NCBI GenBank assembly: GCA_017466375.1 | Contig: JAFTUH010000041.1 | Coordinates: 1 to 49,746, forward strand | Reading direction: 5' to 3' | Length of the DNA stretch: 49,746 bases | From: Clostridia bacterium | Lineage (GTDB): Bacteria; Bacillota; Clostridia; Oscillospirales; CAG-272 | The notes under the pieces: generated by a model | The model's input: the letters and a program-made list of their open reading frames with translations, nothing else | Database searches by the model: none | What the model was told of the DNA's origin: nothing | Shown here: positions 25,108 to 34,283 of the stretch, piece after piece | Layout of the letters: each line of letters starts with the position of its first letter | Numbering within the stretch: the first letter of the stretch is position 1 | Made by a program: the position numbers and the translations under genes

Positions 25108-27087
25108 ATGAAAAAGAAAATCGCAATCATAGGCGCGAACGATCAGCAGAACCCGCTGATTCTGAAAGCCGGAGAGATGGGATTTGAAACCCACACCTTT
25201 GCCTGGCAGACAGGCGGCGAGATCGGCGAGAAAACCTCCGACCGTTTTTACCCGATCAGTGCAGGCAATAAAGAAGATATTCTCGCCAAATGCAGGGAGA
25301 TCGGCGTCGACGCCACTGTATCGATCGGCTCCGACATTGCCGCAGGTACATGCGCATATATCGCCCAAGCGCTTGCTCTGCCAGGCAACGGATATGAGTC
25401 GGTGCGGCGTGCCACGAATAAGATTCTGACGCGAAAAACACTCGCCGCACACGGGATTTTCCAGCCTGCCCATGTTGAAATCGGGGACACAATCCCGTTT
25501 GACGCCCTGAACGCGCTCAGATATCCGCTGGTCGTCAAGCCAAGCGACCGTTCCGGCGGACGCGGACTGCGGATCGTGCAATCCGCTGACGAGCTGTTCG
25601 GCGCGATCGGCAACGCGAGGGAAACCTCCTTTGAGCGAAAAGCCATCGTCGAGGAATACATTGACGGACAGCTGTACAGTTGTGAATGTCTCTCCTTCGG
25701 CGGTGCGCATTACGTCGTCGGATTCACAAAGCGGGATGCGGCAATAACCGGCTCTCGCGTGTGCGAATACCGGCACACCCAGCCTGCCGTACTCCCCCTC
25801 TCCGCCGAAAAAACAATGCGTGAGAACTGCCGCACCATTCTTGACGCGCTCGGTCTGCATCTCGGCGCCTCCTCCATCGAATTTATCGTCGGAAGAGACA
25901 ACCGCGTCTACATCATCGAAGTCACGCCAAGCATGTACGGAGATTATATCGGCACCGATCTGATTCCGCGTGCCTACGGCTATGATTACACAAAAGCCGT
26001 TCTGGAAATCGCCTGCGGCAAAACGCCGCGTGTACCGCCGAAATCGGCACGGGCACAGGCACAGGTTCTCTTTTCTTACGACAAACAGGACGGCACACGC
26101 ACCAGACACACCGTTACCGAATCACCAATCAAGGAGTTCGGCGGTGCGCTCCCTCTGCGGCTGCCGCAGTATACGCCGTACTATCCCGAAAACGATACGA
26201 CGCTTGCGTTCAACAGTGAATACACCGCGTTCGCCTATGCCCTTGCGCACACGAACGCCAAACGGGTGCATTTGCCGTATTACGCCTCGTCCGCTTGGGA
26301 GAAGGCAGCAACGGAATGCGGCGCCGAGTGCGTCTTCTACCATATTGATGCGCGTTTTCTCCCCGTCGGTATCGATGCGGGCGAAGGAGACGCCGTTCTG
26401 CTTGTGAATTATCACGGGCTGTGCGGCGAGTACATCAAAAACGCACGCTTTCCCGTAAAAATCGTGGACAACTCCCAATCGTTCTTCACAGAGCCGATCA
26501 TGGAGGAAAACACGTTCAATATCTACGCCGCGCGTAAGTTTTTTGCCGTTCCGGACGGTGCGTATCTGATCTCCTCCTCCCTGCGCGGATCCATAGCGGA
26601 TTGGGAGACGGATGTATCCTATAAGCGCGCACGTGCGCTGCTCCTCGCACTCGAATGCGGTGCAGGTGCCGCGTACAAGGAGCAGCAGGCAAATGAGCAG
26701 GAGCTCGTTCTCAAACGTGCGGGGATGTCCGCTCTGACACGCAGACTCCTCTCCGCAGTCGATTACGAGGCGGAACGCCGGATGCGTGCCCGCAACTTTG
26801 CCATCCTGCACAAATTTCTTCAGCCGCATAACACGCTTTCCCTCGATCCGAAAGACAATTTTGCCCCGCAGTTCTACCCGTTGCTGGTAAGTGCGGATAT
26901 TCGCAGTCTTTTGATCGGAAAGAAAATATATATCCCCTTACTTTGGAGGAAGACGCTTTCCGAAGAATTCGACGGTTTTGCCGAGAAGACATTCTCCGAA
27001 AAGCTGATCTGCCTCCCTATCGAGCCGGATTATTCCGAAAGTGATATGGAATATCTGGCCGAGACAGTGATCGCCTCGCTTAGCTGA
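25108..27087 (+). CDS. ATP-grasp enzyme fused to a DegT-like PLP-fold domain
   Basis: 659 residues, about twice a normal ATP-grasp protein. Residues 1-~310: ATP-grasp of the carbamoyl-phosphate-synthetase/PurK type, with PLVVKPSDRSGGRG (near 140-153) and the metal-binding YIIEVTPS (near 268). Residues ~340-659: a divergent type-I aminotransferase-like domain; VDNSQSFF (Asp454) and ARKFFAVPDGAY (Lys477) have the layout of the PLP-binding aspartate and Schiff-base lysine. Both key residues remain, so the domain may be active. The gene starts only 6 bases after the DegT gene. Inferred task: ATP-dependent amide or ester bond formation on an amino sugar, coupled to a PLP reaction. The substrate is unknown. 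Confidence 0.8.
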   Translation: MKKKIAIIGANDQQNPLILKAGEMGFETHTFAWQTGGEIGEKTSDRFYPISAGNKEDILAKCREIGVDATVSIGSDIAAGTCAYIAQALALPGNGYESVRRATNKILTRKTLAAHGIFQPAHVEIGDTIPFDALNALRYPLVVKPSDRSGGRGLRIVQSADELFGAIGNARETSFERKAIVEEYIDGQLYSCECLSFGGAHYVVGFTKRDAAITGSRVCEYRHTQPAVLPLSAEKTMRENCRTILDALGLHLGASSIEFIVGRDNRVYIIEVTPSMYGDYIGTDLIPRAYGYDYTKAVLEIACGKTPRVPPKSARAQAQVLFSYDKQDGTRTRHTVTESPIKEFGGALPLRLPQYTPYYPENDTTLAFNSEYTAFAYALAHTNAKRVHLPYYASSAWEKAATECGAECVFYHIDARFLPVGIDAGEGDAVLLVNYHGLCGEYIKNARFPVKIVDNSQSFFTEPIMEENTFNIYAARKFFAVPDGAYLISSSLRGSIADWETDVSYKRARALLLALECGAGAAYKEQQANEQELVLKRAGMSALTRRLLSAVDYEAERRMRARNFAILHKFLQPHNTLSLDPKDNFAPQFYPLLVSADIRSLLIGKKIYIPLLWRKTLSEEFDGFAEKTFSEKLICLPIEPDYSESDMEYLAETVIASLS

Positions 27088-27165
27088 GGTGATCTGCCTG
27101 CCCGTTGCGGTAGGCAAAACTCCGTCTCGTTGCAGTCGGTGTCATCAAAAATAAGGAGTTATGTT

Positions 27166-28524
27166 ATGCCAAGTGTTTTCATTTATCTTTTAGTCATGCT
27201 TGCCGTCATATTTCTCTGGTTTCTTCTTTTCAAGAGACCGATCTATGAGGGCATTCTCGTAAGCTTTGTGATTCTGCTCACAATTACAGGCACGTGGGCA
27301 AATGTCTTTTCCTATATCGACAAAGCACTGTCCACCTCGCTTCTCTATTCCATGATGGCGTTCTCCGCCATGTCGCAGATTCTTACCAAAACGAAAGTCA
27401 TCGATAACTGCGTAAAGATCATCCTTGCTCTGCTCGGACGGATTCCAGGCGGTGCAGGCTACGCCTCCATTGCCGCGAGCAGCTTCATGGGTGCGCTCTC
27501 CGGCAGCGGCCCCGGCAACGTCCTTGCCACCGGCACGATGACCATCCCTGCCATGATTAAATCGGGCTATCCGCCCCATCTTGCCGCAAACGTCGAAAGC
27601 ACCGCAAGCTATCTCGGCAATATGATCCCGCCGTCTGCCAACATCGTTGCCGCACTCGGCGCATTCCTTGCCGTGTATCCCGACAGCGGTGTCACGACCG
27701 GTCAGTTCTGGATCGTATGCTGGGGCGTATCGCTTTGGTTCATTCTGGCAAGATTTATCCAGCTGTTCGCTTTCTGCAAATACTACAAGATCAAGGCGAT
27801 GGACAAATCGGAAATTCCGAGTCTCAAGCAGACGATCAAGGAAGGCTGGAGCGGTCTTTTCCTCCCTGTTGTAATCCTGTTCCCGTTCTTCTTTGATGCG
27901 ATATTCAATGCATCCTTCCTCACCGCACGTCTCGGTGCAACCGGCGCGAAGTATTTCTCCTCTTCCCTGCTCATCTTCACGGCAGGAATCGCGACAATCT
28001 ACGGCGTTCTGATCGCGAAAAACAGACGCGAGATGACACCCGCAGGCATCGTCAAGACGTTCGCCGGCAGCGCAAAGGGACTCGTGCCGACCGTTGCCAC
28101 CTGTATCCTCGGCTACATGATCGGCGCACTGTTTACCGACATCAATGCCGCTGCCGATCTGCAGGCGTTCTTTGAAAAGATGGATCTCGGACTGGTCGCG
28201 CTTGCATTTATCGTGCCGCTGATCACCTGCTTTATTTCCATGGTGATCCCCGGCTCCTCCATTACCGTCATGCTCGGCTCCGTTTTCGTTTCGATTTTCG
28301 CCTCGGCAGGCGCAGATCCGCTGCTCGTTGCCGCTATGCTTCCCTGCATCTGCGGCGTTATGTGCGGTATCACGCCGCCATTCGCACTCGGTATGTATGC
28401 GGGTATGTCGATCGCTAAATCGGATTTCACAAAAACGCTGAAAAATGATCTGTGGTGGGTTGCTGTGCAGTACGTCATGGAAGTGGTCGTTCTGCTCGGT
28501 GTGCTCCCCGTGATCGGACTGTAA
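27166..28524 (+). CDS. TRAP-type transporter large permease (DctM-like)
   Basis: 452 residues, about 12 hydrophobic segments. DctM hallmarks: GRIPGGAGYASIAASSFMGALSGS, ATGTMTIPAMIKSGYPPHLAA, GNMIPPSA and a second half repeat with MVIPGSSITVMLGS. The start ATG 27166 follows AAGGAG. TRAP permeases import carboxylates (C4-dicarboxylates, sialic acid, keto acids) with sodium and need a DctP binding protein; none is encoded nearby. Its place inside a capsule operon between sugar enzymes is unusual and suggests transport of a building block or by-product of the locus. Confidence 0.87.
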   Translation: MPSVFIYLLVMLAVIFLWFLLFKRPIYEGILVSFVILLTITGTWANVFSYIDKALSTSLLYSMMAFSAMSQILTKTKVIDNCVKIILALLGRIPGGAGYASIAASSFMGALSGSGPGNVLATGTMTIPAMIKSGYPPHLAANVESTASYLGNMIPPSANIVAALGAFLAVYPDSGVTTGQFWIVCWGVSLWFILARFIQLFAFCKYYKIKAMDKSEIPSLKQTIKEGWSGLFLPVVILFPFFFDAIFNASFLTARLGATGAKYFSSSLLIFTAGIATIYGVLIAKNRREMTPAGIVKTFAGSAKGLVPTVATCILGYMIGALFTDINAAADLQAFFEKMDLGLVALAFIVPLITCFISMVIPGSSITVMLGSVFVSIFASAGADPLLVAAMLPCICGVMCGITPPFALGMYAGMSIAKSDFTKTLKNDLWWVAVQYVMEVVVLLGVLPVIGL

Positions 28525-28536
28525 GGAGGTGCGCAC

Positions 28537-28809
28537 ATGAGTAACTTCAGAGAAAAAACCGCAAAAGTCCTGTCCTACGTTTACGGCACAGGAATCGCAA
28601 TCGCCCTTTTCGCAGGTGCGCTTTCCTTCCTCGGTTATCTTGCCGCAATCATTATCGGCGGAGAGACCGCCACGGAAATTTGCACTTTCATTTACAAGCA
28701 GTGCTATCCTGTCATCATTTACCTCTCCTCCGTGTCCGTTCTGATCGGACTTGTGAAGATGTATGTAGCGGGAGAAAAATCCCTCGTTCCGCCCAAGAAA
28801 AAGAAGTAA
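28537..28809 (+). CDS. Small two-helix membrane protein, possible TRAP small subunit
   Basis: 90 residues, AAGGAGGT in front of the ATG, 12 bases after the permease. Two hydrophobic helices (about residues 20-40 and 54-74) and a basic tail ending KKKK. A usual DctQ has four helices and about 160 residues, so this is either a reduced DctQ or a different partner. Function unknown; it is assigned by neighbourhood only. Confidence 0.75.
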   Translation: MSNFREKTAKVLSYVYGTGIAIALFAGALSFLGYLAAIIIGGETATEICTFIYKQCYPVIIYLSSVSVLIGLVKMYVAGEKSLVPPKKKK

Positions 28810-28830
28810 GTAAAAGGGGACCGACAAACC

Positions 28831-29487
28831 GTGCGAACATTTCAACTTTTCATAAAACGTGCTTTTGATCTCACTGTATCCATCATTCTTCTGCTGATTC
28901 TGATCGTTATTCCCGTGATGATCGTGATCCCGATCCTCATCCGGCTCACGTCCAAGGGTCCCGCCGTATTTACGCAGGATCGTGTGGGCAAGGATGGCAA
29001 GGTGTTCAAAATTTACAAATTCCGCACCATGCTCATCCCCGAGGAAAGTTTTGACAAGAACGGTAGAGAGCTGACACCAAAGGAACGCATCACCGGCGTC
29101 GGCAGATTTCTCCGCAAAACAAGCCTGGACGAGCTAATGCAGATCTTCAATATCATCAACGGCACCATGAGCTTTGTCGGTCCCCGTCCTACTCTGCCGA
29201 GTCAGGTTGAAAAATACACCGATTACCACAACCAGCGCCATCTCATGCGTCCGGGTGTCACCGGCTGGGCGCAGGTGAACGGAAGAAACAACCTCAACTG
29301 GGCGCAGAAAATTGAGTTTGATATCGAATACGTACATAATTTCAGCTTGTGGATGGATATAAAGATTCTGTTCAAAACGGTGGCAGTCGTCTTCAAAAGC
29401 GAAGGCATCGCGTTCAAGGACGGCGACGCTGCCCTGCCGCCCGTTCCCGAAACGGCTGAAAAAGAAACCGAATCCGCAAATAAATAA
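28831..29487 (+). CDS. PglC-like phosphoglycosyl transferase initiating repeat-unit synthesis
   Basis: 218 residues, GTG start behind AAGGGGA. One N-terminal hydrophobic helix and the monotopic PGT catalytic fold: KRAFDLTVS, GPAVFTQDRVGKDGKVFKIYKFRTM, the Asp-Glu dyad in KTSLDELMQ, FVGPRPTLP and RPGVTGWAQVNGRN. It transfers a sugar-1-phosphate from a UDP-sugar to undecaprenyl phosphate at the inner membrane face, making the first lipid-linked intermediate. It lacks the long N-terminal domain of WbaP/WcaJ, so it is the small form. Confidence 0.94.
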   Translation: MRTFQLFIKRAFDLTVSIILLLILIVIPVMIVIPILIRLTSKGPAVFTQDRVGKDGKVFKIYKFRTMLIPEESFDKNGRELTPKERITGVGRFLRKTSLDELMQIFNIINGTMSFVGPRPTLPSQVEKYTDYHNQRHLMRPGVTGWAQVNGRNNLNWAQKIEFDIEYVHNFSLWMDIKILFKTVAVVFKSEGIAFKDGDAALPPVPETAEKETESANK

Positions 29488-29501
29488 ACGTGAGGATTAC
29501 T

Positions 29502-30671
29502 ATGACCAACTACGATGTACTTCTGGAGAAAATGCGGGAAGCCGGCATGGACTACCGCTGGTCCCGTATGTTTGTAAAGAAACTCTCCGATGACGAAAAG
29601 GCGTTTCCCGTCTCCGGTGAGGAAGCGGCATTCGCCCTAAAGCACGGATTCTATCCCGGCCGCGTCACCCTGTACGGTCTGACGGAGGAAAACGTACACG
29701 ATTACCTCCCCGATTACAACTATTTTATGCTCCATCCGCTGAACAACCATTTTCTGAAATGGCTGGACAAGACGACGCTCAAGTACGTCCTCAACAGCGG
29801 CGGATGCGAGTCCACGATGCCAGAATATTACGCCTACGTCGAAAACGACGGCAGCTTTACCTATCTGATGGATGCGCCGAAGCACATCGCCAAGGATCGC
29901 GACTATCTGATGAATCTCTTGAAATACAAGGGCATCCTCGCCATGAAACCGAACTCCGGCACCTCCGGCGGTCTCGGATTCATCAAGCTGGAGTTGCGCG
30001 GCGAGGAGCTGTGGGAGAACAACAAGCCGATCGACATGGCGCGCTTTGAAGAAATCCGCGACTCCATGCGCAACTACATTATCACTGAGTACGCGCATCA
30101 GCATCACGACCTTGCCGCCATCTGGCCGGACAGTGAGTGTACGCTCCGCGTGATTATGGTAAAGGATCCGAAAAAGGATCTCTATACCCCTGCCACGTGG
30201 TCGTGCTCCGTATCGTATGCAAGATTCGGCACGTCCGTCAACGGCGGCGCAAGCAATCTCTCCTCCGGCGGTGTCGGTGTCGGCTTCGATTTTGAAACCG
30301 GTCTGTACAACGATTTCGCCATCCGCTACAAGAGATACTGTCCCGACGGCGAGTGGCGCCTCGATAGGCATCCCGATACGAATTTTGTGTTCGCCGGTGC
30401 AGGACTGCCAAACTGGGCGTACGTCCGCGACAAGATCCGCGATATCTGCGCGCATGTCTCCTCGCTCGATTATCTCGGACTGGATATCATCATCACCGAG
30501 GACGGCATGAAGCTCTGCGAGATCAACTCGCATCCTGCCATGGACTACGAGCAGATCATGTGCGGCCCAACGATGAAAAAACCGAAAATCAAAGCATTCT
30601 TTGAAAACAAGGGACTTTTCAATCACGACGCCGAGGTACTCTATCGCGCGTACATGGAAAGCCAGGAATAA
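29502..30671 (+). CDS. Sugar-transfer-associated ATP-grasp protein (ATPgrasp_ST type)
   Basis: 389 residues; start MTNYDVLLEKM with GTGAGG upstream (the GTG at 29490 is part of the SD). Resembles PF14397: LHPLNNHFLKWLDKTTLKYVL, LAMKPNSGTSGGLGFIKLE as nucleotide-binding part, and LGLDIIITEDGMKLCEINSHP as the metal-binding end. Family members sit in polysaccharide loci and are predicted carboxylate-amine or carboxylate-hydroxyl ligases; no substrate is established. It follows the PGT by 14 bases. Confidence 0.87.
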   Translation: MTNYDVLLEKMREAGMDYRWSRMFVKKLSDDEKAFPVSGEEAAFALKHGFYPGRVTLYGLTEENVHDYLPDYNYFMLHPLNNHFLKWLDKTTLKYVLNSGGCESTMPEYYAYVENDGSFTYLMDAPKHIAKDRDYLMNLLKYKGILAMKPNSGTSGGLGFIKLELRGEELWENNKPIDMARFEEIRDSMRNYIITEYAHQHHDLAAIWPDSECTLRVIMVKDPKKDLYTPATWSCSVSYARFGTSVNGGASNLSSGGVGVGFDFETGLYNDFAIRYKRYCPDGEWRLDRHPDTNFVFAGAGLPNWAYVRDKIRDICAHVSSLDYLGLDIIITEDGMKLCEINSHPAMDYEQIMCGPTMKKPKIKAFFENKGLFNHDAEVLYRAYMESQE

Positions 30672-30700
30672 ATCACTCCCACATTAAGGAGATTACATAC

Positions 30701-31930
30701 ATGAAAGCGCTCGTACTTTGCGGAGGTCTTCCGCAGATTGCGTTAATCAAAGAACTCAAAAGCCGCGGCATCACGGCGATCCTTGCAGATATGAATCCCA
30801 AGGTTGCCGCGAGAGAATACGCCGACAAATTTTATCAGGTATCCGTTCTGGATGTGGACGCGATCCGCGCCGTTGCCGTGGAAGAAAAGGTCGATTTTCT
30901 CATCACGGTCTGTGCCGATCAGGTGCTGGAGGTCGTTGCGAAAATCGCACAGGATCTTTCCCTGCCGTGGTATATCGATGCCGAAACTGCCGAAAACGTC
31001 TCCAAAAAATCGTACATGAAGCAGATCTTTTGGGACAACGGCGTTCCGACTACAAAATTCGTGATACTGGATCGGTATGATGCGGAAAAGCTCGCGTCTC
31101 TCTCCTATCCGATCATTGTAAAGCCGGTCGATGCATACTCCTCGCGCGGCGTCAAAAAGGTGCAGAATGAGGCAGAACTGCGCGAGGCAATCGATGCCGC
31201 GTCTGCCATCAGCCGCACGAAAACCGCCATCGCTGAGGAATTTGCCGAAGGGGAAGAAATCAGCGTGGATGTATACGTGGAGGAGGGCAAGGCGCACGTG
31301 CTTTGTCTGACCAACATCTACAAAATCGGCGAGGACGGCAAGTTCATCATCAACCGCAGCCGTATCCCTGCCGACGTTCCGGACGAAATCGATGCCATGA
31401 TCGCCGATGCCGTACAAAAAATCGCGGATGCATTCGGACTCAAAAATACGCCGATGCTCGTACAGCTCATCACCGACGGTAAAAAGATCTCCGTCGTCGA
31501 ATTCTGTGCACGCACAGGCGGCGGTATCAAGTTCAAAATGATCAAACGCGTGTCCGGATTTGACGTGGTGAAAGCCGTCGTCGATCTGACGCTTGGAGAA
31601 AAGCCGCACGTCGGAGAGATCCGCAAGGCGGACAAGATCATTGTAAACGAATTCGTCTACTGCAAAGCGGGCGAGCTCGATCATCTCGAGGGATTTGAAG
31701 AGCTTCTTGCGGACGGCACGATCGCGGCGTACTCCGGATTCAAGGCACCGGGCGCCGTGTTTACACAGATCAACTCCAGCGGCGACCGCGTCGCGTATTT
31801 CAGTATCGAAGCGGACAGTGATGCGGATCTGAAAGCACGTCACGCCGCCGCCAACGCACGCATCCGCGCGGTCGGCACGGACGGGGAGGATCTCATCCGC
31901 CACGATCTGATAGCCAAATTTCACGCATAA
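30701..31930 (+). CDS. ATP-grasp ligase (carbamoyl-phosphate-synthase-like)
   Basis: 409 residues, TAAGGAG before ATG. Preatp-grasp Rossmann region (KALVLCGGLPQIALIKELK), ATP-binding YPIIVKPVDAYSSRGVKKV, EEFAEGEEISVDVYV and metal-binding SVVEFCARTGGGIKF. Third ATP-grasp protein of the locus. Likely activates a carboxylate as acyl phosphate for ligation to an amine, for example an amino acid onto an amino sugar; this is inference from family and context. Confidence 0.88.
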   Translation: MKALVLCGGLPQIALIKELKSRGITAILADMNPKVAAREYADKFYQVSVLDVDAIRAVAVEEKVDFLITVCADQVLEVVAKIAQDLSLPWYIDAETAENVSKKSYMKQIFWDNGVPTTKFVILDRYDAEKLASLSYPIIVKPVDAYSSRGVKKVQNEAELREAIDAASAISRTKTAIAEEFAEGEEISVDVYVEEGKAHVLCLTNIYKIGEDGKFIINRSRIPADVPDEIDAMIADAVQKIADAFGLKNTPMLVQLITDGKKISVVEFCARTGGGIKFKMIKRVSGFDVVKAVVDLTLGEKPHVGEIRKADKIIVNEFVYCKAGELDHLEGFEELLADGTIAAYSGFKAPGAVFTQINSSGDRVAYFSIEADSDADLKARHAAANARIRAVGTDGEDLIRHDLIAKFHA

Positions 31931-31942
31931 AGGACAACCGTT

Positions 31943-33142
31943 ATGAACGTATTATTCGCTTCGATCAGCCCGATTGCAGACGCCGCCGGGCATTCGATCT
32001 CGCTGGATCTTCTGCATGAGTTTCAGAAAAACGGGCACTCGGTGTACATCGTCTGCGCGGTGGAAAAGAAAGCACAGACGGAAACGTATCTCACCGAGGA
32101 AGCCGGCTGCCATATCCTGCGCGTGAAGATCGGCAACAATAAAAAAGCGAACATTATTGAAAAGGGCATCACGACCGTCCGCCTGCCGTCGCTGTACATC
32201 AAGGCGATCAAGCAGTATTTCGCTGACGTGAAATTCGATCTCGTGCTCTACCCCACCCCCCCTGTCACCCACTACGAAACGGTCCGGTTCATCAAAAAAC
32301 GCGACGGTGCCGCAACGTATCTTCTGCTGAAGGATATCTTCCCGCAGAACGCGGTCGATATCGGCATGATGCAAAAATCGGGCGTGAAAGGACTTTTGTA
32401 CAGGTATTTCCGCAAAAAGGAAAAGAAGCTGTACGCCATCTCCGACCGCATCGGCTGTATGTCGCAGGCAAATGTGGATTACGTGCTCGCACATAATCCC
32501 GAAGTGCCGGCGGAAAAAGTGGAGATCTGTCCGAACGCGATTGAGATTCAGGACATGACGATCACAGACGAACAGCGCACGGAGATCCGCGAAAAATACG
32601 GCATCCCGCTGGACAAAACCGTATTCGTCTACGGCGGAAATCTCGGACGCCCGCAGGGGATTCCGTTCATCATGGAGTGTTTGAAAACACAGGTGAACAA
32701 TCCCGACGCGTATTTTCTGCTCGTCGGTGACGGTACCGAATTTTCCAAGCTGGAGACATTTTTCTGCGATCTGCACGCACCGAACATGAAGCTGATGAAA
32801 CGACTCCCGAAGGAGGATTATGACCGCATGGTCGCCGCGTGCGACGTCGGACTGATCTTTCTTGATCACCGCTTTACGATTCCAAACTTTCCAAGCCGCC
32901 TGCTTGCGTATATGCAGGCGGGGCTGCCCGTGCTTGCCTGCACCGATCCGAACACGGATATCGGCAAGGTGATCACCGAGGGCGGCTTCGGCTGGTGGTG
33001 TGAAAGCAACGATACCGATGCTTTTGGAAAGGCAGTAGCCACTGCCGTGCAAGCAGATCGCGCCGGCATGAAGGATGCGGAAATGACGTATCTCAAGGAG
33101 CATTATACCTCCGAAATCTGCTACCGCACGATCGTGCGATGA
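31943..33142 (+). CDS. Glycosyltransferase family 4-like
   Basis: 399 residues of GT-B form. N-terminal acceptor domain (LFASISPIADAAGHSISLDLL), C-terminal donor domain with VFVYGGNLGRPQGIPFIMECL and IPNFPSRLLAYMQAGLPVLACTD, the region that holds the nucleotide sugar. No membrane segment; works on the lipid-linked repeat unit in the cytoplasm. Donor and linkage cannot be read. Confidence 0.9.
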   Translation: MNVLFASISPIADAAGHSISLDLLHEFQKNGHSVYIVCAVEKKAQTETYLTEEAGCHILRVKIGNNKKANIIEKGITTVRLPSLYIKAIKQYFADVKFDLVLYPTPPVTHYETVRFIKKRDGAATYLLLKDIFPQNAVDIGMMQKSGVKGLLYRYFRKKEKKLYAISDRIGCMSQANVDYVLAHNPEVPAEKVEICPNAIEIQDMTITDEQRTEIREKYGIPLDKTVFVYGGNLGRPQGIPFIMECLKTQVNNPDAYFLLVGDGTEFSKLETFFCDLHAPNMKLMKRLPKEDYDRMVAACDVGLIFLDHRFTIPNFPSRLLAYMQAGLPVLACTDPNTDIGKVITEGGFGWWCESNDTDAFGKAVATAVQADRAGMKDAEMTYLKEHYTSEICYRTIVR

Positions 33143-33149
33143 GGGATAT

Positions 33150-34253
33150 ATGAAAGTTTTGATGATCAACTCCGTCTGCGGCATCCGCAGTACGGGCAGA
33201 ATCTGCACCGATTTGGCGGCAGATTTGGAAAAGGACGGACACGAGGTGAAGATCGCCTATGGACGGGAGAGTGTGCCTGAGAAATTCCAGAAATCCGCCG
33301 TGCGCATCGGCGGAACGTGGGATGTCCGCACAAGCGGTCTGAAAGCACGCCTTTTTGACAATGAGGGATTCAACAGCGTATCCGCAACGCGACGCTTTCT
33401 CAAATGGGCGGACGAATACAATCCCGATCTGCTCTGGCTGCACAATCTGCATGGGTATTACATCAATCTGGAACTGCTGTTTACCTGGATCAAATCCCGC
33501 CCGCAGATGCAGGTGAAATGGTGTCTGCACGACTGCTGGGCATTCACCGGTCACTGCCCGCATTTCGTGATCGGCAACTGTCAAAAATGGAAGACGCAGT
33601 GCTATGACTGTCCGAAAAGCAAGCAGTACCCGAAGAGCTTTTTTGCGGACAATTCCAGAAAGAATTACCAAAAGAAAAAAAACCTGTTCACCGGCATCCG
33701 CGATATGACTCTGTACGTGCCGACACACTGGATGGAAAATTTTGTGAAGGAATCCTTTTTGAAGGAGTACCCGATCGAAGTAGTACCGCACAAGGTTGAT
33801 ACGGAAATTTTCCACCCGCGCGAGAGCGATTTCCGTGCCCGTCACGGATTGGAGAATAAAAAGATCATCCTCGGTGCAGCGACAGCGTGGGGCGTAAACA
33901 AAGGTCTCGGCGACTTTATACAGCTTGCCGGCATGCTCTCTGAGGAGTACAAAATTGTTCTTGTTGGACTGACGCCGAAACAGATGGCGGGACTTCCCGC
34001 AAACATCCTCGCCCTGCCCCGCACAAACAACGCGGTGGAGCTCGCAGAGATCTACACGGCGGCAGATGTTTTTGCAAATCCGAGCAAGGTGGAATCCTAC
34101 GGTATGACGACGGTAGAGGCAATCGCTTGCGGCACGCCTGCGATTGTGTACGAAAACACCGCCTGCGAGGAAGTAATCCGCGAACTCGGACACGGTGCTG
34201 CTGTAAAACAGGGCGCACAGTATCTGTACGAAGCAATTCTCGAAAGAGTATAA
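33150..34253 (+). CDS. Glycosyltransferase family 4-like with Cys-rich insert (WcaC-like)
   Basis: 367 residues, RBS GAGGG. Starts MKVLMINSVCGIRSTGRICTDLA. A cysteine-rich stretch at about residues 125-160 (HDCWAFTGHCPHF, NCQKWKTQCYDCP) is shared with the GT at 37815 and with colanic-acid WcaC-type enzymes, and may bind a metal. The C-terminal donor site has ADVFANPSKVESYGMTTVEA and GTPAIVY. Follows the previous GT by 7 bases. Confidence 0.91.
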   Translation: MKVLMINSVCGIRSTGRICTDLAADLEKDGHEVKIAYGRESVPEKFQKSAVRIGGTWDVRTSGLKARLFDNEGFNSVSATRRFLKWADEYNPDLLWLHNLHGYYINLELLFTWIKSRPQMQVKWCLHDCWAFTGHCPHFVIGNCQKWKTQCYDCPKSKQYPKSFFADNSRKNYQKKKNLFTGIRDMTLYVPTHWMENFVKESFLKEYPIEVVPHKVDTEIFHPRESDFRARHGLENKKIILGAATAWGVNKGLGDFIQLAGMLSEEYKIVLVGLTPKQMAGLPANILALPRTNNAVELAEIYTAADVFANPSKVESYGMTTVEAIACGTPAIVYENTACEEVIRELGHGAAVKQGAQYLYEAILERV

Positions 34254-34283
34254 AAGATCGCCGGTGCGATCGGAGAGGAACGT

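Noticed and set aside
23854..26109. A 751-codon minus-strand frame opposite the DegT and ATP-grasp genes
   Set aside because: Same kind of antisense shadow; spans two well-supported genes and lacks an RBS and domains.
27190..28845. A 551-codon minus-strand frame opposite the TRAP genes
   Set aside because: Highly charged His/Asp/Arg-rich translation, the typical mirror of a hydrophobic protein on the other strand.
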